Of a DNA stretch of 64,000 bases, positions 11,360 through 21,864 are shown piece by piece. Each line of letters begins with the position of its first letter. The first letter of the stretch is position 1. Position numbers and translations under genes: made by a program. Source of the stretch: Spiroplasma phoeniceum (GTDB lineage: Bacteria > Bacillota_I > Bacilli_A > Mycoplasmatales > Mycoplasmataceae). A model generated the notes under the pieces. That model was not told the origin of the DNA, made no database searches, and saw only the letters and a list, made by a program, of their open reading frames with translations. Location: the NCBI GenBank assembly GCA_026239495.1, contig CP110830.1:992001-1056000 (forward strand), written 5' to 3'.

Positions 11360-11570
11360 TTGCATATATGAAACAATAACATCTCAATTGTCTTTAAATA
11401 AATTTAAGTACATTTTGTCTCATTCTAAACATTGCAAATCATAATGCTTTTTATGATGTGAAATACGACAATTAATAGGTTGACAATTAACTCAATCAAA
11501 TGATGTTGTTATTTCATTTCAATTTTTATTAATATATTTACTTTTATATTCTGTCATTTATCTATACTCC

Positions 11571-11687
11571 TTAATTCTTTTTATTTGTTGCTCAAATTTC
11601 ATCATTAATATCATTTACTGTTACCAGATAAGCTCGTATCATTAATTCTTGTAATTTATTTTTAATTTTTTTATTTCATTTTTTCAT
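11571..11687 (-). CDS. Remnant of phage zinc-ribbon gene (38 aa)
   Basis: A short frame MKKWNKKIKNKLQELM ending IWATNKKN. Its C-terminal two thirds resemble the end of the zinc-ribbon protein at 34857-35015 (NKLQELM..., ...ALGKKN), but the Cys-containing N-terminus is absent. Its TAA is embedded in the ribosome site of the next gene. Probably a truncated paralogue. Confidence 0.4.
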
Positions 11688-11774
11688 CAAATATTTTAAT
11701 TTCTGTAAAAAAACATAATATTCCTTTATTGGTTAATATTTTGATATTTAGTAAATAATTTATTTTAATATTTA

Positions 11775-11815
11775 ATTACTTCGCCGCCCGCTCCACTTTG
11801 AAGGTGAGCGGGGGC
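11775..11815 (-). promoter_or_regulatory. GC-rich hairpin leader (prophage copy 1)
   Basis: On the minus strand CCCGCTCACC / GTGGAGCGGG pairs around a CTTCAAA loop and continues GCGGCGAAGTAATTAAAT. It stands out strongly in this A+T-rich DNA. Three other prophage leaders (35126-35150, 57117-57149, 63413-63445) carry a related hairpin with AGTGRAGCGG-TGGCG followed by AGTAAWTAAAT in most copies. RNA-level control is inferred. Confidence 0.45.
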
Positions 11816-11911
11816 AGATAGGATATTTTGATATAGTTTACCCCCATACGGAAATAAACAAAAAACAGTTTACCCAGTTATTAATTACACTTAATCAATA
11901 CCTACACAACC

Positions 11912-12143
11912 TTATATAAAGAAAATAACCTTTTGGAATTCCAACCCTCTTGTTTTTTTAGTGTCCGATATTGTTTTTTTCGTTTTAACATCGCTCTTTT
12001 TATGAAAACAAGCCAAAAAAACACATGCTCTGACATTTCGCAAGTGATTAATCTTGCCGAGAATTAAAGAAATAAATAGGGGTAGTAAATCCAATCGCTT
12101 TCACACTTTCTTTAAGGCTTCGCGCCATAGATGAGTTATCCAT
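11912..12143 (-). pseudogene. Small phage membrane-like protein (MDNSSMARSLKES family)
   Basis: ATG 12141-12143 begins MDNSSMARSLKESVKA. One extra base near 12080 shifts the frame compared with the copy at 56790. In the shifted frame a hydrophobic stretch (LLPLFISLILGKI), HLRNVRACVFLACFHKKS and a Lys/Thr-rich tail follow to TAA at 11912. Original length about 76 aa. Next to an inverted-repeat block in both copies; possibly an early regulator or membrane protein. Not recognised. Confidence 0.45.
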
Positions 12144-12185
12144 CTTTAAGCATCAAAAAATATTAATTTTTAAAAATTTAATTTT

Positions 12186-12396
12186 GGATTAATCGTTAGA
12201 TAGTATCTTTATTTTTTTATCTCATTATCTTTTTTAATTCTTTGTTTATTAAATATATTTTTTAGTAATTATATTTAATAATTAACTAACAACTAAATAA
12301 AACAATTATTCAAAATTTTTTAAGAAAAGAAAGGATGGATTTTTCTGAAAAAACATATTTTATTAAGTGTAAAAGATACTATCTAACGATTAATCC
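12186..12396. repeat. 25-bp perfect inverted repeat flanking 160 bp
   Basis: GGATTAATCGTTAGATAG continuing TATCTTT (12186-12210) is repeated exactly in inverse orientation at 12372-12396. The core between them contains no convincing gene. A related, less perfect pair (GATAGTATCTTT / AAAGATATTATC) sits in the same place next to the second prophage copy (56630-56755). Candidates: recombinase or att-type sites, a paired operator, or a mini-element. Confidence 0.75.
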
Positions 12397-12485
12397 AATA
12401 AATATAAGTATTTTTTACAAAATAAAAAGCACTTTATTCTTTTTCAATAAAGTGATACATTTGCATTTACAATTTACAAATTTAA
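12397..12485. other. Intergenic junction with hairpin, prophage border
   Basis: Contains the hairpin CACTTTATT-CTTTTTC-AATAAAGTG (about 12430-12455) and then CATTTGCATTTACAATTTAC, which recurs at 56505-56524 next to the second prophage copy. Likely an element border; no coding capacity seen. Confidence 0.4.
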
Positions 12486-12780
12486 AAATAAAATTTGTTC
12501 TTATTTAAATAAAGTTATTATAATAATTGAAGATTATCAACTTCATAAGAATTTAAAAATAAAAAATCCATTATCTACTCCCAAATTTATTGGTGGTTTA
12601 AAAGTTTTATGCAAATATCTATTTAATTTAAATTATGTTTTACAATCGCCAGTTGTTAAAAAAATTATATTTATAAAGGAAATATTAAAATGTCAGAGCA
12701 CGAGCACGATGCTTGAAAACATTTACAATATTTTTTAAAAAGGAGTTGATAAAAATGACACAAACAAAAAGTAATTTACA
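12486..12780 (+). pseudogene. Third fragment of RuvC-like phage nuclease
   Basis: The C-terminal two thirds of the resolvase-like protein in plus orientation: VIIIIEDYQLHKN, FIGGLKVLCKYLFNL, VLQSPVVKK, then SEHEHDAWKHLQYFL after a frame change at an A-run. The N-terminus with the first Asp is missing. It is the inverted neighbour of the minus-strand copy at 9755-10245, so the prophage border here has been rearranged. Confidence 0.65.
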
Positions 12781-12841
12781 TAAAAAATTAATAACTAATA
12801 AACCTAAAATAAAAAATAAAAGAGTTAACAAATTAGAACTA
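12755..12841 (+). pseudogene. 5' fragment of small phage protein (MTQTKSN), cut by IS3
   Basis: ATG 12755 follows AAAAAGGAGTTGATAAAA and reads MTQTKSNLHKKLI up to NKLEL. The IS3-type element then begins and the frame is lost. Homologous to 9376-9774 and 57973-58374. Confidence 0.6.
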
Positions 12842-12928
12842 TACAATGTTTCTTTTAACTGAGAATATGAAATAAAAACCTTTCTAGGTTATTATTAAAT
12901 ATATAAAGTTAGGAGAAACATTTTTTAT

Positions 12929-13250
12929 ATGGCAAAGGGTAAAACTAAAGGGTCAAAAGACCGTGATATTGAATTTAAAAATAAAATTATTAACGAATAT
13001 TGCGAATATAATAAATCAATATCTTTAATATCTAAAGAATATGAAATAAGTACTGCAACTATTTCTAGGTGAATTAATGTTTTCAATAAAGATAAAAAAT
13101 TTGATAAACGAACATATATTAAAAAATGCCAATTTTTAATAATCCGCATGATGAAACTATATATTTATTAACAAAAGGAAATGAACAAATAAAATCAGAA
13201 AATAATATTTTTAAAAAGCTTGAATCTCTTCCAAAAACAAAAAAAAGATG
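12929..13250 (+). pseudogene. IS3-family OrfA (HTH), frameshifted
   Basis: ATG 12929 (preceded by AGGAGAAACAT) reads MAKGKTKGSKDRDIEFKNKI with the HTH segment SLISKEYEISTATISRWI. The frame then breaks at the A-run of KKCQ; shifting there restores PIFNNPHDETIYLLTKGNEQ and KSENNIFKKLESLPKTKKR. OrfA of IS3-type elements binds the ends and is joined to OrfB by frameshifting. Confidence 0.6.
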
Positions 13251-13683
13251 AATATTATAAAACAAATTGATTTTATTAAAAACGAATTAAATAACAACTC
13301 AATCTTACCATTAAGATGATTTTTAAAAATATTATGCATTTCATATGATACATGAAATAAATATAAAAATATTCATGAAAAATATGAATAAAAAATTGAT
13401 TACAATATATTAGAAATAATTAAAATAATTTGAAAAAACAATAAAAATAAAGGTCATCGACAGATAAAACTTAATTTGGAATAACAAAAAATAAAAATAT
13501 CGGCAAGTACTGTATATCGTTATATGAAGATATTACGAATATGTTCTGAAGTTAGAATTAAACATAAAAAACGAATTAAACATTTTAATAATATGTTATA
13601 TGAACATAAAAAATACCCCTATTTACTTAAACTTAATTTTCATTCTAATCAAATAAATCAAAAATGATCAATTGATATTACAA

Positions 13684-14755
13684 TAGACTTCTTGCATAAC
13701 CCATTAAAATAATTTCAAATATTTGTAAAAAGGGGTTAATATAAAATTATAATTTTAATTAATTATGTCTTTTATTTAAAAATTTAATATTTTGCCACAA
13801 CGAAAAATTATTTTATTATTCAAATTCGTTAATTTTAAATAAATCTTTTATGATAACTATAATAATTGTAAATTATAAATTGAAGCAATTAAATTAAATC
13901 TTAAACTAAATCGTTTTCTACGATTTCTATATTTTTCTGTAATAATTTTAAATTTTTTAAGAATAGCAAAAATATTTTCAATAATAATTCTTATTTTTGA
14001 AACCAGTCTATTATGTTGTTTTTGTTCTTTATTTAAATGTTTTTTCTTAGTTTTCTTTGTGGGCATTATAACATTATTGTGAATTTTTTGTATTCCTTGA
14101 TAACCACTATCAACTATTAATTTGGTATTTTTTAAAATTGCGATTTTTGATTCTTTAAATAAAGCATAATCGTGTTTTTTACCAAGTGAAAAACATGTTG
14201 CAATAATTTTTTTGGTTTCTTGTTCGATAATTACTTGTGTTTTAATAGTGTGTTTTTTCTTTTTACCAGAATAAGATTGTTTTTGTCTTTTTTTGGGCGT
14301 TGGATTGGGGTTTAGGTAACATCAATAATAATAGTTTTATCATTAAAATAATCATTTATTAGTGCTTTTTTACCAGCAACTTGCTGAAAATCAGGGTGTT
14401 TAATTAAAATATCTTCAATTCACTTGATATTGCGATAACAATTAGCTTCACTAATTCCGAAATTTTTTCCAAGATGAAAATAAGTTCGATATTCTCGTCA
14501 ATACGATAAAGCCATCAGTAGCCGATTTTATAGTGATAATTTATTAGTTTTGCCACCTTTTTTAAATTTTTCTATTTCAGCTGCTTGTAAAATATCTAAC
14601 ATTTTATTAAAAATATCTTGTTTTATTCCTGTTAATCTTAATCATTCTTTATCATTAATATTTTTAAATTCATCAAATTTCATAATTTAATATCCTCATA
14701 AATTATATTTTATAATAATATTTTAATAATAAAACCAGGTATCGCAAGAAGTCTA
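13684..14755 (-). mobile_element. ISA (IS5-family) copy 3, 1072 bp
   Basis: Full length, minus orientation, both terminal repeats present, TA target duplication, inserted in the orfB of IS3 element 1. Confidence 0.95.
13857..14683 (-). pseudogene. ISA transposase copy 3, nonsense mutated
   Basis: Consensus length (827 nt) but the Glu codon two residues after the first catalytic Asp (IIIDVTETPI) is TAA, so no frameshift product can be completed. Confidence 0.8.
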
Positions 14756-15243
14756 ATAATTAAAATATATTAAAAATCAGTATATTTATTTGCTATTAAA
14801 GACTTATTTAGTAATGCAATTGTTGGATACCCGCTAACAGTAAGGCTAACAGTAAATTGAGTAATTAATTGTTTAAAACAAAGCTTAATTAATCGAAAAA
14901 TTAAATCTGGTCAATTAATAATTAATTCTGATCAAGGAATTCATTTTACTTCACATGCATATTTTGATTTATTAAGAGATTATGAAGTAACTATAAGTAT
15001 GTATCGACGTGGAAATTGTTTAGATAATTCACCTATTGAAAATTGGTTTTCAATTTTAAAAAAAGAAAATAAAAATATAACAAAATACAAAAATTTTAAT
15101 GAGCTAAAAAATATGATAGATAATTATATTTTTGAGCATAATAATTATAGAAGGGTTTTAAAATTAAAAATGCCTCCAATTCAATTTGAATTAAAAAGCA
15201 TTTTAAATTAAAAAAATAATTCTCAGTTATTTGAAACTGTGCA

Positions 15244-15722
15244 GGTTCGTTATCCTTACTATTACTTAAAATAATTTTTATATTTATCTCAATAACTACG
15301 CTTTAAACCTGTTATATCGGGCAATAATTTTAATGAATATTTAGCACGATTTTCTTTTATAAAAGATACTATTTTTTGTTTATTTAATTGTAAAAGTCAT
15401 TGAGCTTTTTTAATAATTCATACCTAACTTTGTAATAGTTTAAATCTTTTTTCCCAAATGGTTCTTTTGGGCCTTTTGGTGTATTTAAATTCCTTTTTTA
15501 AAATTTATTTGTCATGAATTAAGTGTTTTTATATTTACTTTATATTTTTTTTGAAATATAAGTAAGCGATGTTTGTTCAATTTGTTTTACTGGATTTTTT
15601 CTAAATTCTGCAGTATATGTTTTAAATTTTTGTCCTTTTTTTTGCCATATAAAAATGAGCCTCCTCTAAAAGTTTAATAAAGTTCTTTTTTAATTTTACT
15701 TACTTTTTGGGGTGCAGTCTTT
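15244..15722 (-). mobile_element. IS3-family element 2 fragment (orfA and start of orfB)
   Basis: Minus-strand remnant with outer end GACTGCACCCCAAAAAGTAA and a degraded orfA (MAKKR, TYTAEFRKNPVKQIEQTSL, YISKK). The same element, longer, is at 50285-51212. It is cut by IS3 element 1 at 15243. Several frameshifts; non-functional. Confidence 0.65.
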
Positions 15723-15811
15723 TGAGTTCTTTTATGCATTTTGATATAGTCTTTATTTAATCTTTTATTTAACAAGAGTTGTTTTTTGCCGCTTTATCTT
15801 ACAGGATACAT
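15723..15811. other. SpV1-like non-coding scrap with hairpin
   Basis: Contains AACAAGAGTTGTTTTTTGCCG and CTTTATCTTACAGGATAC. Related strings recur at 25785-25835, 35960-36002, 56530-56585 and 62731-62757, in several cases next to viral debris. Probably a terminator region of the SpV1-like virus; no gene seen. Confidence 0.4.
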
Positions 15812-16889
15812 TAGACTTCTTGCGTAACCTAATCTAATTATTTTAAAATTTCTATAAAATATTTTTAAATTAAAATAGAAATTATAGGAGATTAAAATTA
15901 TGAAATTTGATAAATTTAATTTTATTAATGATAAATAATTATTGCGATTAACCGGAGCAAAAAAAAGCTACTTTTAATAAAATTTTAAATATTTTACAAG
16001 TAGCTGAAATAGAAAAATTTAAAAAAGGTGGCAAAACTAATAAATTATCACTAGAAAATCGGCTACTGATGACTTTATCGTATTGACGAGAATATCGGAC
16101 TTATTTTCATCTTGCTAAAAGTTTTGATATTAGTGAATCTAGTTGTTATCTCAATATCGAGTGAATTGAAGATATTTTAATTAAACACTCTGATTTTCAA
16201 CAACTCGCTGGTAAAAAATCACTAATAAATTATTATTTTAATGATAAAACTATTATTATTGATGTTACCGAAACCCCAATCCAACGCCCGAAAAAAGACA
16301 AAAACAATCTTATTTTGGTAAAAAGAAAAAACACACCATTAAAACACAAGTAATTATCGAACAAGAAACAAAAAAAATATTGCAACAAGTTTTTCGCTTG
16401 GAAAAAAACATGATTATGCTTTATTCAAAGAATCAAAAATCTCAATTTTAAAAAATACCAAATTAATAGTTGATAGTGGTTATCAAGGAATTCAAAAAAT
16501 TCACAATAATGTTCTAATACCTACAAAAAAAACAAAGAAAAACCCTTTAAATAAAGTACAAAAACAACGCAATAGAATAGTTTCAAAAATGAGAATTATT
16601 ATTGAAAATATTTTTGCTATTCTTAAAAAATTTAAAATTATTACAGAAAAATATCATAATCGAAGAAAACGATTTAGTTTAAGATTTAATTTAATTGCTT
16701 CAATTTATAATTTGCAGTTAGCATAGAAGATTTATTTAAAATTAACGAATTTGAACAATAAAATAATTTTTCGTTGTGGCAAAATATTAAATTTTTAAAT
16801 AAAAGACATAATTAATTAAAATTATAATTTTATATTAACCCTTTTTTACAAATATTTGCAATTTTTTAATAGGTTACGCAAGAATTCTA
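15812..16889 (+). mobile_element. ISB (IS5-family) copy, 1078 bp
   Basis: Both ends are present: TAGACTTCTTGCGTAACCTA and AGGTTACGCAAGAATTCTA (outer repeat changed from AAGTCTA). It truncates a phosphatase gene on its right. Confidence 0.9.
15900..16726 (+). pseudogene. ISB transposase, decayed
   Basis: ATG 15900 reads MKFDKFNFINDK, then TAA. Further frame breaks occur at GGAGCAAAAAAAAGC and near the slip site. DDE signatures remain visible (IIIDVTETPIQ, LIVDSGYQGI). About as long as ISA transposase and clearly homologous to it. Confidence 0.8.
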
Positions 16890-17202
16890 TTGGTGCACTA
16901 CGGTTAATTCCTCAAACACAATGAACATAAATTTTTTTATTTTTAATATTATTATCAATAATCTTTAATGCTTGAATTACAATATTGGGATCTAGTTCTT
17001 GTGATGTTGAATAATCATTAAAATTAAAATAAACATATTTGTCATAAATTCAAAGATATTCTTGATCATCATTTTTAATATTATATTTTTGAATTTATTC
17101 ACGATAAATTTCTTCAGCACAACTAATTACTAACGCAGCATCTTGTGGAACAATATGACGATCACCAAGATACAAATTATCGATAATTTTCTTTGCGAAC
17201 AT
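16890..17202 (-). pseudogene. Dual-specificity/tyrosine phosphatase, truncated by ISB
   Basis: ATG 17202 reads MFAKKIIDNLYLGDRHIVPQ, typical of small dual-specificity phosphatases. The CX5R signature VHCVWGINRSAP is present just before the IS junction, so the active-site Cys and Arg remain but the C-terminus is gone. A TAA lies in frame after EEIYRE. It starts 5 nt after the nfo stop, so it was the second gene of that operon. Confidence 0.65.
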
Positions 17203-17207
17203 TTTTA

Positions 17208-18131
17208 TTATCCTAAATCTATTTTTATATTACCATTTTGTTTAAATGGGTCGGTAAAATGTTTTGCCTTAATCATTGCAATTTCATCATTATAAGGAGC
17301 AAATGCATGATTTTTTTCTCCTACATATGGCGTCTCTAAAATCTTAATCATCCCATCTAATTTAGGATGATAAATTATTTTTAAAAGGGTTTCAAATCCC
17401 AAGTAACCATAACCAATGTTTTCGTGCCGATCCTTATGGCCATTTAAAGGATTTTTACTGTCATTAATATGTAAACATAATAGCCGGTTTAAACCAATTA
17501 ATTGATCAAATTCTATAATAATATCATCCAATGCTTCTATCAAGCGATAACCAGCATCATGCATATGACAAGTATCTCAACAGATTCCTAATTTATCATT
17601 TAATTTAACATTATCAATAATATATTTTAGTTGTGTGAAATTTGTTCCCAATTCGCTCCCTTTACCAGCCATTGTTTCTAAAGCAATTGTTGCTTTTTGA
17701 TTAGGTGTTAAAACTAAATTTAATCCTTCAATAATGCGATCTAATCCAACTTGTTCTGGTGCACCAACCGCGCTTCCGGGATGTAAAACAATTGTTTTAA
17801 TTCCAATTTCACCAGCACGAGTAATTTCTTTTTTTAAAAACTCAACAGCTATTTCAAAAGTACTAGGATTAGTTGTGTTTGCTAAATTAATAATATAAGG
17901 AGCATGAATAATAATATTATTGATATCAAAATGATGTTCTTTTAATTGCTGATAAAATTCTGGAATAAAAAATTGCTCCGTACTAACGCGAATAGTATTT
18001 TGGGGTGGTCCTGTATAAATCATCATTGCATTAGCATTATTATTTAAACTTTCATTTAAGGCACCAAGCAAATAATTTTGCTGCTTGTTCATACTAACAT
18101 GACTTCCTATAATTAAATTATAATCTTTCAT
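17208..18131 (-). CDS. nfo: Deoxyribonuclease IV (AP endonuclease, Nfo)
   Basis: A 307-aa frame from ATG 18131 (MKDYNLIIGSHVSMNK) to TAA 17208; start preceded by AAAGGAGACCTTAAA. It has the metal-binding motifs of the endonuclease IV TIM barrel: IIIHAPYIINLAN, VLHPGSAVG, IALETMAGKGSELG, ICWDTCHMHDAGY, LHINDSKNPLNGHKDRHENIG and ILETP. It cuts 5' to abasic sites in base-excision repair and needs zinc. One TGA-Trp lies in the CWDTCH motif. Length is normal for the family. First gene of a short operon with the phosphatase remnant. Confidence 0.93.
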
Positions 18132-18300
18132 TTTAAGGTCTCCTTTTTTTCTAATTAATTTTATAGTATCATACATAAGATAAGAAAAATAACTTATTTA
18201 TGAAAGGATCAAAATTATTGATAGCATTACAAAAGTTGAGGTTTTATAAAAAATATAAATAAAATAATTGGATAAATTTTTAAAAATCCTAATTTATTAG

Positions 18301-19372
18301 TAGACTTCTTGCATAACCCATTAAAATAATTTCAAATATTTGTAAAAAGGGGTTAATATAAAATTATAATTTTAATTAATTATGTCTTTTATTTAAAAAT
18401 TTAATATTTTGCCACAACGAAAAATTATTTTATTATTCAAATTCGTTAATTTTAAATAAATCTTTTATGATAACTATAATAATTGTAAATTATAAATTGA
18501 AGCAATTAAATTAAATCTTAAACTAAATCGTTTTCTACGATTTCTATATTTTTCTGTAATAATTTTAAATTTTTTAAGAATAGCAAAAATATTTTCAATA
18601 ATAATTCTTATTTTTGAAACTAGTCTATTATGTTGTTTTTGTTCTTTATTTAAATGTTTTTTCTTAGTTTTCTTTGTGGGCATTATAACATTATTGTGAA
18701 TTTTTTGTATTCCTTGATAACCACTATCAACTATTAATTTGGTATTTTTTAAAATTGCGATTTTTGATTCTTTAAATAAAGCATAATCGTGTTTTTTACC
18801 AAGTGAAAAACTTGTTGCAATAATTTTTTTGGTTTCTTGTTCGATAATTACTTGTGTTTTAATAGTGTGTTTTTTCTTTTTACCAGAATAAGATTGTTTT
18901 TGTCTTTTTTTGGGCGTTGGATTGGGGTTTCGGTAACATCAATAATAATAGTTTTATCATTAAAATAATCATTTATTAGTGCTTTTTTACCAGCAACTTG
19001 CTGAAAATCAGGGTGTTTAATTAAAATATCTTCAATTCACTTGATATTGCGATAACAATTAGCTTCACTAATTCCGAAATTTTTTCCAAGATGAAAATAA
19101 GTTCGATATTCTCGTCAATACGATAAAGTCATCAATAATCGATTTTCTAGTGATAATTTATTAGCTTTGCCACCTTTTTTAAATTTTTCTATTTCAGCTA
19201 CTTGTAAAATATCTAACATTTTATTAAAAATATCTTGTTTTATTCCTGTTAATCTTAATCATTCTTTATCATTAATATTTTTAAATTCATCAAATTTCAT
19301 AATTTAATATCCTCATAAATTATATTTTATAATAATATTTTAATAATAAAACCAGGTATCGCAAGAAGTCTA
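18301..19372 (-). mobile_element. ISA (IS5-family) copy 4, 1072 bp
   Basis: Full-length minus-orientation copy with intact terminal repeats, inserted upstream of or within the 5' end of the broken membrane-protein gene that continues at 19373. Confidence 0.95.
18474..19300 (-). CDS. ISA IS5-family transposase, -1 frameshift fusion (copy 4)
   Basis: Consensus length, OrfA and OrfB both open apart from the A AAA AAA G slip site, DDE residues retained. Probably functional. Confidence 0.8.
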
Positions 19373-19856
19373 GTGTTTTAAGTTCATCAATAATAGTAAA
19401 AAAATACTTTTTATACCAAAACCTCAACCTTTTTCTCACTACCAATTAACGAAAAAAAATGAAAAAATTAAACTAACAATTAATCAAATTTACCAAAAAA
19501 TTATTAATTAAAAATAATGATAAAATTGTATCTTGACAAGGAATTAATCTATTATGCTTGTTAAGTTTAATTTTTAATTTTTTGTTAACAATTTTTAATT
19601 TTGTTGCAGCATATAGCCTACATTTTACTATGCGCAAAGCCGTCTTCTTACCTCTTGATATTGTTTTTTTACTAATAACTTTAATAAATTTTATCTTATT
19701 AATTTTTGTTAAAAAACGTCAGAAAAGATTAATTAATCAACTTAAAATTAATTTAAATAAAACATTATTAATTAATATCTATAATAGACTTCTTGCGATA
19801 CCTGGTTTTATTATTAAAATATTATTATAAAATATAATTTATGAGGATATTAAATT

Positions 19857-20683
19857 ATGAAATTTGATGAATTTAAAAATATTAATGATAAAGAATGATT
19901 AAGATTAACAGGAATAAAACAAGATATTTTTAATAAAATGTTAGATATTTTACAAGTAGCTGAAATAGAAAAATTTAAAAAAGGTGGCAAAGCTAATAAA
20001 TTATCACTAGAAAATCGATTATTGATGACTTTATCGTATTGACGAGAATATCGAACTTATTTTCATCTTGGAAAAAATTTCGGAATTAGTGAAGCTAATT
20101 GTTATCGCAATATCAAGTGAATTGAAGATATTTTAATTAAACACCCTGATTTTCAGCAAGTTGCTGGTAAAAAAGCACTAATAAATGATTATTTTAATGA
20201 TAAAACTATTATTATTGATGCTACCTAAACCCCAATCCAACGCCCAAAAAAAGACAAAAACAATCTTATTCTGGTAAAAAGAAAAAACACACTATTAAAA
20301 CACAAGTAATTATCGAACAAGAAACCAAAAAAATTATTGCAACAAGTTTTTCACTTGGTAAAAAACACGATTATGCTTTATTTAAAGAATCAAAAATCGC
20401 AATTTTAAAAAATACCAAATTAATAGTTGATAGTGGTTATCAAGGAATACAAAAAATTCACAATAATGTTATAATGCCCACAAAGAAAACTAAGAAAAAA
20501 CATTTAAATAAAGAACAAAAACAACATAATAGACTAGTTTCAAAAATAAGAATTATTATTGAAAATATTTTTGCTATTCTTAAAAAATTTAAAATTATTA
20601 CAGAAAAATATAGAAATCGTAGAAAACGATTTAGTTTAAGATTTAATTTAATTGCTTCAATTTATAATTTACAATTATTATAG
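19857..20683 (+). pseudogene. ISA transposase copy 5, nonsense mutated
   Basis: Consensus length but TAA replaces the Glu codon after the first catalytic Asp (IIIDAT then stop). The nested IS lies downstream of its stop codon, so the nonsense change alone inactivates it. Confidence 0.8.
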
Positions 20684-20721
20684 TTATCATAAAAGATTTA
20701 TTTAAAATTAACGAATTTGAA

Positions 20722-21864
20722 CTTTAATTTTGTCGAAAACTCTTGATATTTATAGAATATACCTAATTTTAGGTATATTTTTAATATATAGAGGTAAATA
20801 ATTGATGGAAAAAATAATTACAGAATTAAAAAACAGTTTTACAGATGATCAATTTTTAGAATTTTATGAAAAAATAAAAAAAGAAGTAAAGGTAATCAAA
20901 AAACAAAAACGTTTAAATGAAATTGATCAAAAATTTAGAGATAAAGGCATTACATGTCCTAATTGCAAATCTTTTCATTGTGTTAAAAATGGTCATAATC
21001 CTGAAGGAAAACAAAAATATTTATGTAAAAAATGTCGTGCTAGTTTTGATGCTTTTCGTCATCATTTTACTTATTGAAGTCATTTAAATTATGAACAATG
21101 AAATTTATTAATTCAAATTGCATTATTAGGACAATCTAGCAAAATAATTTCTCGTTTTATTAAAACAACCCCAAAAACTGCTTGGTATAATCGACAAAAA
21201 TTAATGCAATCAAAACAATTAGAAAATACCCAATTAAAATTTAAAAAATTAAATGGTCAAATTCAAATGGATGAAACATTTATTAAAGAAATCCATAAAG
21301 GTAATTTTAAAGATAAATTTGATAAACGAAAAACTCATCTCGATCCATTTTCAACCAATACCAAATGCTGTATTCAAATGGCAGTTGATAGCAATAATAA
21401 TATTTTTGTTCAATCTACCAATACCAAACGATTACAAAAACAATGAATTATTGAAAATATGAATAAGCAATTGATTAAAGAAAAATCAACGATTATTTCT
21501 GACATGCAACCACTATATTTATTAGTAGCAAAACAAACAAATTCTACTCTATATTCCACCAAAACTAGTACAAACCCTGATACTAGTTATCGAAAGTTAA
21601 ATAAGATTAATAAATTACAATCCAGTCTTAAAGAAGCCTTAATTCATTATCATGGTTTGGGTTTCACTAATATTCAAAATTATTTAAAGCTCTGAAAATG
21701 AAAATACCAACATAAAGGTTTAACACCAAACCAACAATCAACGGTATTATATTTTAACGTTTAAAAAATTTAAAACAAAATCATAATCTTACACAAAATT
21801 AGTTTTTAAATTGTCATATTGATGATTTTTTTTATTTCATCAAGAGTTTTCGACAAAATTAAAG
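20722..21864 (+). mobile_element. IS1595-like element nested in ISA, 1143 bp
   Basis: Perfect 26-bp terminal inverted repeats begin CTTTAATTTTGTCGAAAACT. An exact 8-bp target duplication AATTTGAA lies at 20714-20721 and 21865-21872. An 8-bp duplication and a zinc-ribbon transposase are the hallmarks of IS1595-type elements. Intact and apparently recent. Confidence 0.85.
20805..21764 (+). CDS. IS1595/ISXO2-like zinc-ribbon transposase (319 aa)
   Basis: Continuous 319-aa frame with TGA as Trp; ATG 20805 preceded by AGAGGTAAATAATTG. N-terminal coiled region, then a zinc ribbon with two CxxC pairs (ITCPNCKSFHC and LCKKCRASFD, residues about 48-80). The catalytic part starts with GQIQMDETFI (Asp, Glu) and continues KGLTPNQQSTVLYFNV at the end. 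The ribbon binds the ends; the DDE/DDN-type core cuts and joins DNA. Only copy in the window. Family assignment is by architecture and by the 8-bp target duplication. Confidence 0.7.

Larger units (their letters stand above)
10247..11557 (-). pseudogene. Phage Cys/His protein (MTEYKSK family) interrupted by ISA
   Basis: ATG 11557 starts MTEYKSKYINKNWNEI. The conserved core is NCQPINCRISHHKKHYDLQC, with three Cys and several His that could bind zinc, then LEWDKMYLNLF. The frame is cut by ISA at 11359/10288 and resumes as KINDILDLESDGWKILQID, ending KQIN and TAA near 10212. Removing the IS and one TA restores about 95 codons. Copies at 57262 and 63543 have the same motif. A ribosome site (TTAAGGAG) overlaps the stop of the gene before it. 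Possible DNA-binding or nuclease-type early protein; not a family I can name. Confidence 0.6.
13251..15211 (+). pseudogene. IS3-family OrfB (integrase core), split by ISA
   Basis: The 5' part begins MNIIKQIDFIKNELNN and ends at WSIDIT; it has nonsense codons after KYE and NLE. After the 1072-bp ISA the frame resumes as KSVYLFAIKDLFSNAIVGYPL, then INSDQGIHFTSHAYF and SMYRRGNCLDNSPIENWFS, ending LKSILN. These are typical IS3 catalytic signatures (Asp in SIDIT, Asp in NSDQG, Glu in SPIENWF). Dead. Confidence 0.7.
12842..15243 (+). mobile_element. IS3-family element 1, decayed, with ISA inserted
   Basis: The left end TACAATGTTTCTTTTAACTG and the inverted right end TGCACAGTTTCAAATAACTG are imperfect terminal repeats. 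It carries an orfA with a helix-turn-helix and an orfB with an integrase-type catalytic domain. ISA copy 3 (13684-14755) is inserted in orfB right after the codons for WSIDIT. Left flank is phage DNA and right flank is another IS3-type remnant, so at least one border is rearranged. Similar pieces occur at 26919-27293 and 38468-38548. Confidence 0.75.
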
